From assembly GCF_900106525.1 (NCBI RefSeq), contig NZ_FNOG01000008.1, positions 62,001-126,000 on the forward strand: a DNA stretch of 64,000 bases. Reading direction: 5' to 3'. Origin of the DNA: Lysobacter enzymogenes. Lineage in GTDB: Bacteria; Pseudomonadota; Gammaproteobacteria; Xanthomonadales; Xanthomonadaceae. The position numbers and the translations under genes are program-made. Below are positions 17,144 through 24,416 of this stretch, in pieces. Below the pieces are notes generated by a model that was not told the origin of the DNA, did not search any database, and was given only the letters and a program-made list of their open reading frames with translations. Each line of letters starts with the position of its first letter. Within the stretch, counting starts at the first letter, position 1.

Positions 17144-18102
17144 CCGCGCCATCGCCCCGCACCGTTCTCGTCGCCGGCTCGGCCAATCTCGACTTCGTCG
17201 TGCGTGCTGCACACGCGCCCGCGCCCGGCGAAACCGTGCTTGGCCGCGAACTGGCGACCTATCCCGGCGGCAAGGGCGCCAATCAGGCGCTGGCCTGCGC
17301 GCGCGCCGGCGGCGCGCCGACCCGCATGCTGCTGGCCTTGGGCGCGGACGCGCACGCCGAGCCGATCGAACGCTCGCTGCGCGACGGCGGGGTGGAACTC
17401 GTCGTGCGCCGCTGCAATGAGCGCGCCACCGGTACCGCCTTCGTCTGCGTGGCCGACGACGGCGAGAACGCAATCGTGGTCGCGCCCGGCGCCAATGCCG
17501 CGCTGCGCGGCGACGACCTGCCCGCGCTCGACGGCGTCGGCTGGTTGTTGTTGCAGCTCGAATCGCCGCTGGACGCGGTCGCAGCGTGGGCGCGGCAGGC
17601 GCGCGCGGCGGGCGTCGCGGTCGCGTTGAACGCCGCCCCGGCGCAGGCCTTGCCGATGGCGCTGCTGGACGACATCGACCTGTTGATCGTCAACGAAGGC
17701 GAGCTGAGCGCGCTGACCGGCATCGCCGACCTCGACGCCGCGCTCGCCGCCGTGCGCGTGCCGCACGTGGTGGTGACCCTGGGCGCGCGCGGCTGCCTCG
17801 CCCGCGTCGATGGCGTGCGCTTTCGCCAGAACGCGTTCGCCATCGAAGCCGTCGATACCACCGCCGCCGGCGACACCTTCTGCGGCGCGTTGATCGCCGC
17901 GCTGGCTCGCGGCGACGACGATTTTCCGACCGCGCTGCGCCGCGCCTGCGCGGCCTCGGCGCTGGCCTGCACCCGGCCCGGCGCGCAGACCAGCGTGCCC
18001 AGTCATGCCGAGGTCGAAGCGCTGTTGCACACTGCGGTGGACCCGGTTTTTGTGGGAGGGACTTCAGTCCCGACGCCTTCCGGGCAGGTCGCCTCGGTTT
18101 GA
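17140..18102 (+). CDS. PfkB/ribokinase family sugar kinase
   Basis: The 320-residue kinase has both PfkB signatures: PGGKGANQALACARAGG (residues of about 42-58), preceded by LVAGSANLDFVV, and DTTAAGDTFCGALIAALA near residue 250, whose Asp is the catalytic base. Overall it is closest to ribokinase, which phosphorylates the sugar at O5. The natural substrate may be a pentose released by the GH127 enzyme; that is inference. Translation is coupled to the serine hydrolase by an ATGA overlap. The last 20 residues (from about VFVGGTSVPTPSG) come from a REP-like repeat, and the stop codon lies in the repeat's loop. Confidence 0.88.
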   Translation: MTAPSPRTVLVAGSANLDFVVRAAHAPAPGETVLGRELATYPGGKGANQALACARAGGAPTRMLLALGADAHAEPIERSLRDGGVELVVRRCNERATGTAFVCVADDGENAIVVAPGANAALRGDDLPALDGVGWLLLQLESPLDAVAAWARQARAAGVAVALNAAPAQALPMALLDDIDLLIVNEGELSALTGIADLDAALAAVRVPHVVVTLGARGCLARVDGVRFRQNAFAIEAVDTTAAGDTFCGALIAALARGDDDFPTALRRACAASALACTRPGAQTSVPSHAEVEALLHTAVDPVFVGGTSVPTPSGQVASV

Positions 18103-18135
18103 AAAGAAAGCATCGGGACTGAAGTCCCTCCCACA
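18051..18135. repeat. REP-like family 2, inverted pair overlapping a gene end
   Basis: Units lie at 18051-18076 and, reversed, at 18110-18135. Both carry GGGAC-TTCA-GTCCC where other copies have GGGCC-TTCA-GGCCC, a base-pair swap that keeps the small hairpin. The left unit is translated as the kinase C-terminus. Confidence 0.92.
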
Positions 18136-18174
18136 GTCGCTACGCCTCTCATCCTCGCTAATCCGAAATCCGCC

Positions 18175-20355
18175 ATGTCCAACTACGATTCCGCCGCCGA
18201 CGACGCCCCCGAAGCCGAACGTCCGCGCGTGCGCAGCGAATACAAGTTCTCCCACGTCACCACCCAGCGCTATCTGCCGCTTCCGGGCAAGGCGCCGGGC
18301 TGGCCGTTCGCCGAGATCGGCCATTGGAAGATCGATGTCGACGCCAGCCTCGACGACTGGATCGAAGAACTCAAGGACTGGCGCCGCGAACACCTGGTGC
18401 GCATCGGCTACGACGACGCGCATTACCGCCGGCCCGAGCTGCAATGGGCGCAGCGCAATTTCGTCCACGCCCAGATGATGGTCGAGGACCGCTATTTCTA
18501 CGATCCGGTCGCGGGCCGCTACACCGTCGACCGTTATCTCGACGATCTGGAACGCCGCTACGGCGGCATCGACAGCGTGCTGATCTGGCCGGTCTATCCC
18601 AACATCGGCGTCGACGACCGCAACCAGTTCGATCTGGCCCGCGACCTGCCCGGCGGCCTCGACGGCCTGCGCGGCGCGGTCGCCGATTTCCATCGCCGCG
18701 GCGTGCGCGTGTTTCTGCCGACCATGCCCTGGGACCACGGCACCCGCGACAGCGGCCGCCGCGACTGGGACTGCGTCGCCGAACTGGTCAAGGCCGTCGG
18801 CGCCGACGGCGTCAACGGCGACACCTACAACGGCGTGCCGCGCGCGTTCTTCGACGCCTGCGACGCCGTCGGCCATCCGGTGGTGCTGCAGCCCGAATCG
18901 ACCATCAGCGCCGAGGAAGCGCTGATCTGGAACGTGCAGAGCTGGGGCAAGAAGGCGCCCAACGAACCGGTGCCGCCGGTGGCCAAGTTCAAGTGGCTGG
19001 AACCGCGGCACATGATCAACTACGAGAACCGCTGGGGCCGCGACCGCAACCACGATCTGCAATACATCTTCTTCAACGGCATCGGCTACAACGCCTGGGA
19101 GAACATCTGGGGCCTGTGGAACCAGCTCACCGAGCGCGATGCGGAAACCTTGCGCCGCATCGCCGCGGTCGAACGCGAGTTCGCGCCGCACTTCGTCAGC
19201 GCCGATTGGCGGCCGTATGCGCGCACCTTGCAGCACGGCGTGTTCGCCAGCCGCTTTCCGCACGAGGGCGCGACGGTGTGGAGCGTGGTCAACCGCAACG
19301 AATCCGATCTCGACGGCGAACTGATCGCGGTGGCGCACGCGCACGGCCAGCGTTACTTCGACCTGTGGAACGGCGCCGAGCTGACGCCGCGCGTGGACGG
19401 CGAACGCGCGGTGCTGGCGTTCGCGCTGGAACGCCGCGGCTTCGGCGCGCTGCTGGCGTTGCCGGCCGGCGCCGCGCGCGACGGGCTCGATGCATTCCTG
19501 GCGCGGATGCAGGCGATGTCGGCCAGGCCGCTGCGCGAGTACAGCGCGCAATGGACCTCGCTGCCGCAGACCCTGGTGGCGATCGCGCCGACCGCGCCGG
19601 CCGCGGCCGCGCCGGCAGGAATGGTCGAAATTCCCGCCGCCGACTTCGACTTCGTCGTCGGCGGCGTGCAGATCGAAGGCCAAACCTGGGACGGCGCGGA
19701 CGTGCAGTACCCGTGGGAGAACAGCGCGCGCCGCAACCATCGCCGGCGTTTGAACCTGTCGCGCTTCTTCATCGACCGCACCCCGGTGACCAACGCGCAA
19801 TACCTCGAATTCGTCCGCGCCAGCGGCTATGTCCCGCGCGATGCGCACAACTACCTGCGCGACTGGATCGACGGCGCACCGCGCGCCGGCTGGGAACACC
19901 GCCCGGTCACCTGGGTCGCGCTCGAAGACGCCCGCGCCTACGCGCACTGGGCCGGCAAGCGCCTGCCGCGCGAGTGGGAATGGCAGTACGCCGCGCAAGG
20001 CGGCGACGGCCGCCGTTACCCGTGGGGCGACGATTGGCGCGACGACGCGGTGCCCGCGCCGAACCGCGGCCGCCGCGTGCGCGCGCCGGATCCGGTCGAC
20101 GCGCATCCGGCCGGCGCCAGCGTGTTCGGCGTGCTCGACCTGGTCGGCAACGTCTGGCAGTGGACCGACGAATACTTTGATGAACACACCCGCGCGGCGA
20201 TCCTGCGCGGCGGCAGTTCCTACCAGCCGCAGACCTCGCATTGGTACTTCCCGCAGGCCTACCGCCTCGACCAGCACGGCAAGCTGCTGCTGATGGCGCC
20301 GGGCAAGGACCGCTCGGCCTGCATCGGCTTCCGCTGCGCGATGGACGCGGAGTAA
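18175..20355 (+). CDS. Glycosidase-like domain fused to an FGE/SUMF1-type domain
   Basis: The product has 726 residues. Residues of about 60-470 look like a TIM-barrel carbohydrate-active domain (SVLIWPVYPNIGVDDRNQFD, VRVFLPTMPWDHGTRD, GADGVNGDTYNGVPRAFFD), followed by a beta-rich segment. Residues of about 480-724 are a formylglycine-generating-enzyme fold (FIDRTPVTNAQYLEFVRASG, GKRLPREWEWQYAA, LVGNVWQWTDEYF, IGFRCAMD). By eye, the two catalytic cysteines of true FGE are replaced by Gln and His in RGGSSYQPQTSHWYF. It should therefore not make formylglycine; a binding or structural role is more likely. No signal peptide is evident. The GH127 gene follows after 4 bp. Confidence 0.72.
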   Translation: MSNYDSAADDAPEAERPRVRSEYKFSHVTTQRYLPLPGKAPGWPFAEIGHWKIDVDASLDDWIEELKDWRREHLVRIGYDDAHYRRPELQWAQRNFVHAQMMVEDRYFYDPVAGRYTVDRYLDDLERRYGGIDSVLIWPVYPNIGVDDRNQFDLARDLPGGLDGLRGAVADFHRRGVRVFLPTMPWDHGTRDSGRRDWDCVAELVKAVGADGVNGDTYNGVPRAFFDACDAVGHPVVLQPESTISAEEALIWNVQSWGKKAPNEPVPPVAKFKWLEPRHMINYENRWGRDRNHDLQYIFFNGIGYNAWENIWGLWNQLTERDAETLRRIAAVEREFAPHFVSADWRPYARTLQHGVFASRFPHEGATVWSVVNRNESDLDGELIAVAHAHGQRYFDLWNGAELTPRVDGERAVLAFALERRGFGALLALPAGAARDGLDAFLARMQAMSARPLREYSAQWTSLPQTLVAIAPTAPAAAAPAGMVEIPAADFDFVVGGVQIEGQTWDGADVQYPWENSARRNHRRRLNLSRFFIDRTPVTNAQYLEFVRASGYVPRDAHNYLRDWIDGAPRAGWEHRPVTWVALEDARAYAHWAGKRLPREWEWQYAAQGGDGRRYPWGDDWRDDAVPAPNRGRRVRAPDPVDAHPAGASVFGVLDLVGNVWQWTDEYFDEHTRAAILRGGSSYQPQTSHWYFPQAYRLDQHGKLLLMAPGKDRSACIGFRCAMDAE

Positions 20356-20359
20356 GCGC

Positions 20360-22276
20360 ATGCACCGCTACGCCCCCGCACTCGACCCGGCCGGCATCGT
20401 CCTGCGCGGCCCGCTCGGCGAAGCGCTCGACGCCAACCTCGGCGGCCGCCTGTCGCATTTCATCGTCGACGAAACCAGCCCGGCGATCGCGCTGTTCGCG
20501 CCCGAGCGCCGCCGCCACAACAGCGAAGGCGACTGGTACGGCGAACACGCCGGCAAGTGGCTCAGCGCCGCGGCCAAGGCCGCCGCGCGCAGCGGCGATG
20601 CGCACCTGCTCGGCAACGTGCGCCGGGTCGCCGACTTCCTGGTGTCGGTGCAGGAACCCGACGGGTATCTGGGCACCTACGCGCCCGAACGCCGCTTCAT
20701 GCGCAAGCAGCCGCCGAAGCCGGTGAGCTGGGACGGCGCGCCGAGCGTGCGCACCTGGGACATCTGGACCCACGCCTATCTGATCCTCGGCCTGCTCGAA
20801 GTGCACAAGCACTTTCCCGAGCCGCGCTACCTCGACGCCGCGCGCCGCATCGGCCGGCTGTGCCTGCGCACGCTGAGCGACGGCGGCATCGACATCACCG
20901 AGCTGGGCAACCACTTCGGCCTGTCGGCGACGGTGTTGCTGGATCCGGCCGTGGAGCTGTACTTCGCCACCGGCGAGCGCGATTTTCTCGACCTGGCCCT
21001 GACCGTGCTCGGCCAGGCCGATGCGCATCCGCCGCTGGCGTTGCTGACCCGCGCGCTGGCCGGCTTCGATGCGGCCGAGATCGCCACCGGCAAGGCCTAT
21101 CAGCTGGCCTGGAACCTGGTCGGGCTGGCCAAGCTGCATCGCGCCAGCGGCCACGCCGATTACCTGCGCGCGGCCGAGTCGTTGTGGCGCAGCATCCGCG
21201 AGCGCCATCTGACCCTCGGCGGCGGGCCCTGGGGCGGCGTCGCCCATCGCTCGCGCGAAGTGTTCAACGCGCCCGGCGCGTTCAGCCCGCAGGCTTATGT
21301 CGAAACCTGTTCGACCCTGGCCTGGATCCAGCTCAACCGCGAACTGCTGGCGATCACCGGGCAAGCGCGCTACGCCGAGGAGATCGAGCGCTCGGCCTAC
21401 AACGACCTGCTCGCCGCGCAGGCGCCCGACGGCGAGGACTGGTGCTATTACGTGTTCCCGAACGGGCGACGCGTGCACACGACGTACTGGCGCTGCTGCA
21501 AGTCCAGCGGCGCGATGGCGGTCGAGGAACTGCCGGGCGTGGCCTACGCGCTGGGCGAGGACGGATCGACGACGCTGAACCTGTACGCCGCGGGTTCGGC
21601 GCGCATCGCTCATCCGCTCGCCGGCGAGTTGCTGTTGCAACAGACCACCGACTACCCGTTCGACGGCGCCATCCGCATCCAGGTGACGCCGCAACGCGCG
21701 GCGCAGTTCGCGCTGCGGCTGCGGATTCCGTCGTGGGCGCAGGGCGCGCGCATCGAGGTCAACGGCGCCGCCGTCGCCGGCGAGCCGGTCGCGGGCGACT
21801 ATTTCGCCATCGAACGCGAATGGCGCGAAGGCGACACGGTCACGCTGCAGCTGCCGATGCGGCCGGTCGCGCACCGCGCGCGCAACCGCAACGTGCAGGA
21901 ATCGCGCGCGCCCGACGGCAGCGCGGTCGCGCAGGAAGTGCTGCATCACGAATACGTGGGCTTCACCTGCGGCCCGCTGGTCTACGCCACCGGCCTGATC
22001 GACGGCTTCAAGAGCGAGGAAACCGTGCGCCTGCCCGCCGCGCCCGAATCGGACTGGCTGCAGTGGACGCCGCCCGCCGGCGACGCGCCGCCGCAACTGC
22101 AACTGCGCCTGGGCTATCGCGCGCCGCTGTTGTTCGAGCCGTATTACCGCGCCGGCGGCCGCAGCGACGGCGCCTGGCGCCTGACCTGGCTGTCGCTGGC
22201 GCCGGCCGGTGCGGCCGATCCGGGCCCGCAACGTGACTTCGCGCACGATGCACACGCCCCAAGCAAGAATTCGTAA
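20360..22276 (+). CDS. GH127-family glycosidase, probable beta-L-arabinofuranosidase
   Basis: The 638-residue protein matches family GH127 (formerly DUF1680). The zinc and catalytic cysteines are present: E315-x-C317 in YVETCSTLAW and the pair C379-C380 in YWRCCKSSG, equivalent to the Glu-Cys and Cys-Cys sites of Bifidobacterium HypBA1, where one cysteine is the nucleophile. A likely acid/base Glu is E300. Known members release beta-L-arabinofuranose from plant hydroxyproline-rich glycoproteins. No signal peptide is seen, so it probably acts in the cytoplasm on imported oligosaccharides. Its last codons (AAG AAT TCG TAA) lie in a regulatory element of the next gene. Confidence 0.87.
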   Translation: MHRYAPALDPAGIVLRGPLGEALDANLGGRLSHFIVDETSPAIALFAPERRRHNSEGDWYGEHAGKWLSAAAKAAARSGDAHLLGNVRRVADFLVSVQEPDGYLGTYAPERRFMRKQPPKPVSWDGAPSVRTWDIWTHAYLILGLLEVHKHFPEPRYLDAARRIGRLCLRTLSDGGIDITELGNHFGLSATVLLDPAVELYFATGERDFLDLALTVLGQADAHPPLALLTRALAGFDAAEIATGKAYQLAWNLVGLAKLHRASGHADYLRAAESLWRSIRERHLTLGGGPWGGVAHRSREVFNAPGAFSPQAYVETCSTLAWIQLNRELLAITGQARYAEEIERSAYNDLLAAQAPDGEDWCYYVFPNGRRVHTTYWRCCKSSGAMAVEELPGVAYALGEDGSTTLNLYAAGSARIAHPLAGELLLQQTTDYPFDGAIRIQVTPQRAAQFALRLRIPSWAQGARIEVNGAAVAGEPVAGDYFAIEREWREGDTVTLQLPMRPVAHRARNRNVQESRAPDGSAVAQEVLHHEYVGFTCGPLVYATGLIDGFKSEETVRLPAAPESDWLQWTPPAGDAPPQLQLRLGYRAPLLFEPYYRAGGRSDGAWRLTWLSLAPAGAADPGPQRDFAHDAHAPSKNS

Positions 22277-22333
22277 CGCCAGAACATATGCCGCCTGCCT
22301 GTTCGCGCGACGCGCGCGGGCGCACAGTTGAAT
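22263..22333 (+). promoter_or_regulatory. Putative regulated promoter of the CoA-transferase gene
   Basis: GCAAGAATTCGTAACGCC (22263-22280) matches 13079-13096 in 17 of 18 bases. GAACAT follows at 22282-22287, and TTGAAT then CGCC at 22328-22337 is the likely -10. Compared with the receptor promoter, 22 bp between the two upstream motifs are missing, about two helical turns. The element overlaps the GH127 stop codon. Confidence 0.55.
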
Positions 22334-22374
22334 CGCCCGCACCGTCGAACCGTCCAGGCTCCGCCATCCCACGC

Positions 22375-23574
22375 ATGCATTCCCGTTCCCCGCTTCCGTC
22401 CGATCCGAACCGCGCCGGCGCCGGCCCGCTGGCCGGCGTGCGCGTGCTCGACCTCAGCGCCTACATCGCCGGCCCCTACGGTTGCGCCCTGCTCGCCGAC
22501 CAGGGCGCGGACGTGATCAAGGTCGAGCCGCCCGACGGCGACAACCTGCGCCAGTACCCGTCCACGCTGGCCAGCGAGAGCCGCGCCTTCCTCGGCGTCA
22601 ACCGCAGCAAGCGCGGCATCGTGCTCGACCTCAAGCGCGCCGAAGACCACGCCGCGCTGCTGCGGCTGGTGCGCGAGGCCGACGTGCTGGTGCACAACTT
22701 CCGGCCCGCCGTGCCCAAGCGCCTGGGCATCGACTTCGAACGCCTGCAGTTGATCAACCCGCGCCTGATCTATTGCGCGGTCAGCGGCTACGGCGAAACC
22801 GGGCCGATGAAGGACAAGGCCGGTTACGACCAGGTGCTGCAGACCATGACCGGCATGTGCGCGCTGCAAGGCAAGCGCGGCGGCCCGCCGGAAATCATCT
22901 ACGGCTCGGTGGTGGACTACTACGCCGCCGCCCTGCTCGCCGGCGGCGTGGCCTCGGCGCTGTTCGAGCGCGAGCGCAGCGGCCTGGGCCAGTTCGTCGG
23001 CGTGTCGCTGCTGCGCAGCGCGCTGACCATGCAATCGGCGCGGCTGATCTGGGCCGAGGGCGAGGGCCTGGACATCGGCCGCGACATGCGCTCGGGCGGC
23101 GTCACCGGCATCCACCCGACCCGCGAGGGCCATCTGTACATCTCGGCCAACACGCCGCGCTTTTGGCAGGCGCTGTGCGAAAAGACCGGGCTGGCCGCGC
23201 TGGCCGCCGATCCGCGCTACGACAGCGTGCGCAAGCGCGCCCAGGCCGCCGCCGAGATCGTGCCGCAACTGCACGCGGCGCTGGCCGCGCGTACCGCGCT
23301 GGAATGGGAAGCCGCATTCGGCGACGAAGTTCCGTGCGCAGCGGCGCGGCGCATCGAGGACATGTTCGAACACCCGCAGGTGCTGGCCGAAGGCATCGTC
23401 GCACCGATCGAGCACCCGGGCGTAGGCCGCTATCGCGGCGTGGCGCAGTCGATCAAGTTCGGCCGCACGCCCGGGCCGGCGCCGTTCGCAGCGCCGGTGT
23501 TGGGGCAGGACACCGAAGCGGTGAAGCGCGAGTTGGGCGAGTCCGGGGATGTGGCGGCGCGCAAGCGCGGGTGA
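22375..23574 (+). CDS. CaiB/BaiF family (class III) CoA-transferase
   Basis: The 399-residue protein opens LAGVRVLDLSAYIAGPYGCA and continues LLADQGADVIKVEPPDGD. Later it has NPRLIYCAVSGYGETGPM and AGYDQVLQTMTGMC. These are hallmarks of class III CoA-transferases, whose catalytic Asp lies in this last region. They move CoA between carboxylic acids such as succinate, oxalate, malate or carnitine. The ATG at 22375 is chosen because the conserved fold begins some 20 residues later; the upstream in-frame codons lie in the promoter. The shared promoter elements tie it to the CitE-like lyase at 8438, suggesting a transferase-lyase pair for a C4-C5 hydroxy-dicarboxylate. Substrate unknown. Confidence 0.87.
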   Translation: MHSRSPLPSDPNRAGAGPLAGVRVLDLSAYIAGPYGCALLADQGADVIKVEPPDGDNLRQYPSTLASESRAFLGVNRSKRGIVLDLKRAEDHAALLRLVREADVLVHNFRPAVPKRLGIDFERLQLINPRLIYCAVSGYGETGPMKDKAGYDQVLQTMTGMCALQGKRGGPPEIIYGSVVDYYAAALLAGGVASALFERERSGLGQFVGVSLLRSALTMQSARLIWAEGEGLDIGRDMRSGGVTGIHPTREGHLYISANTPRFWQALCEKTGLAALAADPRYDSVRKRAQAAAEIVPQLHAALAARTALEWEAAFGDEVPCAAARRIEDMFEHPQVLAEGIVAPIEHPGVGRYRGVAQSIKFGRTPGPAPFAAPVLGQDTEAVKRELGESGDVAARKRG

Positions 23575-23619
23575 GCGGGTTTCGTGGCGGCGATGGCGCT
23601 TTCGTCGTCGTCGCAATGG

Positions 23620-23701
23620 CGCGGTCGCGGCTCGCGCCGCTCCTACAGGGGCTTCGGCCGCTTCGTATCCGACTGTAGGAGCGGCGCGAGCCGCGACCGC
23701 G
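23620..23701. repeat. REP-like family 1, inverted pair between convergent genes
   Basis: Reverse unit at 23620-23647 and forward unit at 23674-23701, about 26 bp apart. It fills the gap between the converging CoA-transferase and PLD genes and may serve as a bidirectional end of transcription. Confidence 0.9.
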
Positions 23702-23722
23702 ACAACCCAACCACCGCGCCGC

Positions 23723-24409
23723 TCAATTCCCGAACTTGTCCCACAGCGCCTCGAAATGCCCCGAGAAGCTGCGCACCAGATTGGCATCGTCGGTCACCAC
23801 CAGATTCTCTTCGTTGCTGGTGGTCGCGCTGCGGGTCCAGTTGAAACTGCCGTTGGCCAGCAACCGCCCGTCGAACAGGGCGAACTTGTGGTGCATGTGA
23901 AACGGGCTGTCGTCGATGCGCAGCGGCACGCCCGACTCCAGCAGGCGCGGCACGTCGCTGCCGTCGTCGTAGCGTTTGTCGTTGTCGCTGATCACCCGCA
24001 CCGCGATGCCGCGCTGGTGGCAGGCCAGAATCTCCTCGGCCAGGCGGTCGTCGGAAATCGTATAGACGCAAACGTCCATGCTGCGCTTGGCCGAGCGGCA
24101 CAGCTCGCGCAGCTTGCGCAGGCAGGCATCGCCGGGGGCGAAGAACGCGCTGGACACCCTCGCCGGCGCTTCGGCGACCGCGTCCAACGTCTTGACCACC
24201 TGCTCCAGCCAACGCAGCGAATCCAGCGTGCGCGGCGGCTGCGCCAGCATCAGCTCGCGGGCCATGTCGAAGGCGCGGTTGCGCAGGTAGCGCACGCGAT
24301 CGGCCGGCAGCCGCGCGCCGAGTTCGCGCAGTTCGAACTTCTCCTCGACGTCCAGGGCCAGGTCGGCGACGCTGTCGCGCAGGGTACGGTCGAGTTCGGC
24401 GAAATCCAT
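23723..24409 (-). CDS. Phospholipase D-like (HKD) protein, probable nuclease
   Basis: The 228-residue protein has one HKD motif: H173, K175 and D180 in HMHHKFALFDG, followed by GSFN at 187-190. Single-HKD proteins of this size act as dimers and include the Nuc endonuclease and mitochondrial PLD6. The first 100 residues are helical and charged, without a recognised domain. No signal peptide is seen, which argues for a cytoplasmic nuclease or lipid-acting enzyme. It is the last gene of the six-gene operon, 7 bp after the giant ATPase, so the two proteins very likely work together. Confidence 0.82.
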   Translation of the reverse strand: MDFAELDRTLRDSVADLALDVEEKFELRELGARLPADRVRYLRNRAFDMARELMLAQPPRTLDSLRWLEQVVKTLDAVAEAPARVSSAFFAPGDACLRKLRELCRSAKRSMDVCVYTISDDRLAEEILACHQRGIAVRVISDNDKRYDDGSDVPRLLESGVPLRIDDSPFHMHHKFALFDGRLLANGSFNWTRSATTSNEENLVVTDDANLVRSFSGHFEALWDKFGN

Positions 24410-24416
24410 CGGAACC

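Noticed and set aside
18175-20355. Active formylglycine-generating enzyme
   Set aside because: Both catalytic cysteines are replaced and no sulfatase gene is nearby.
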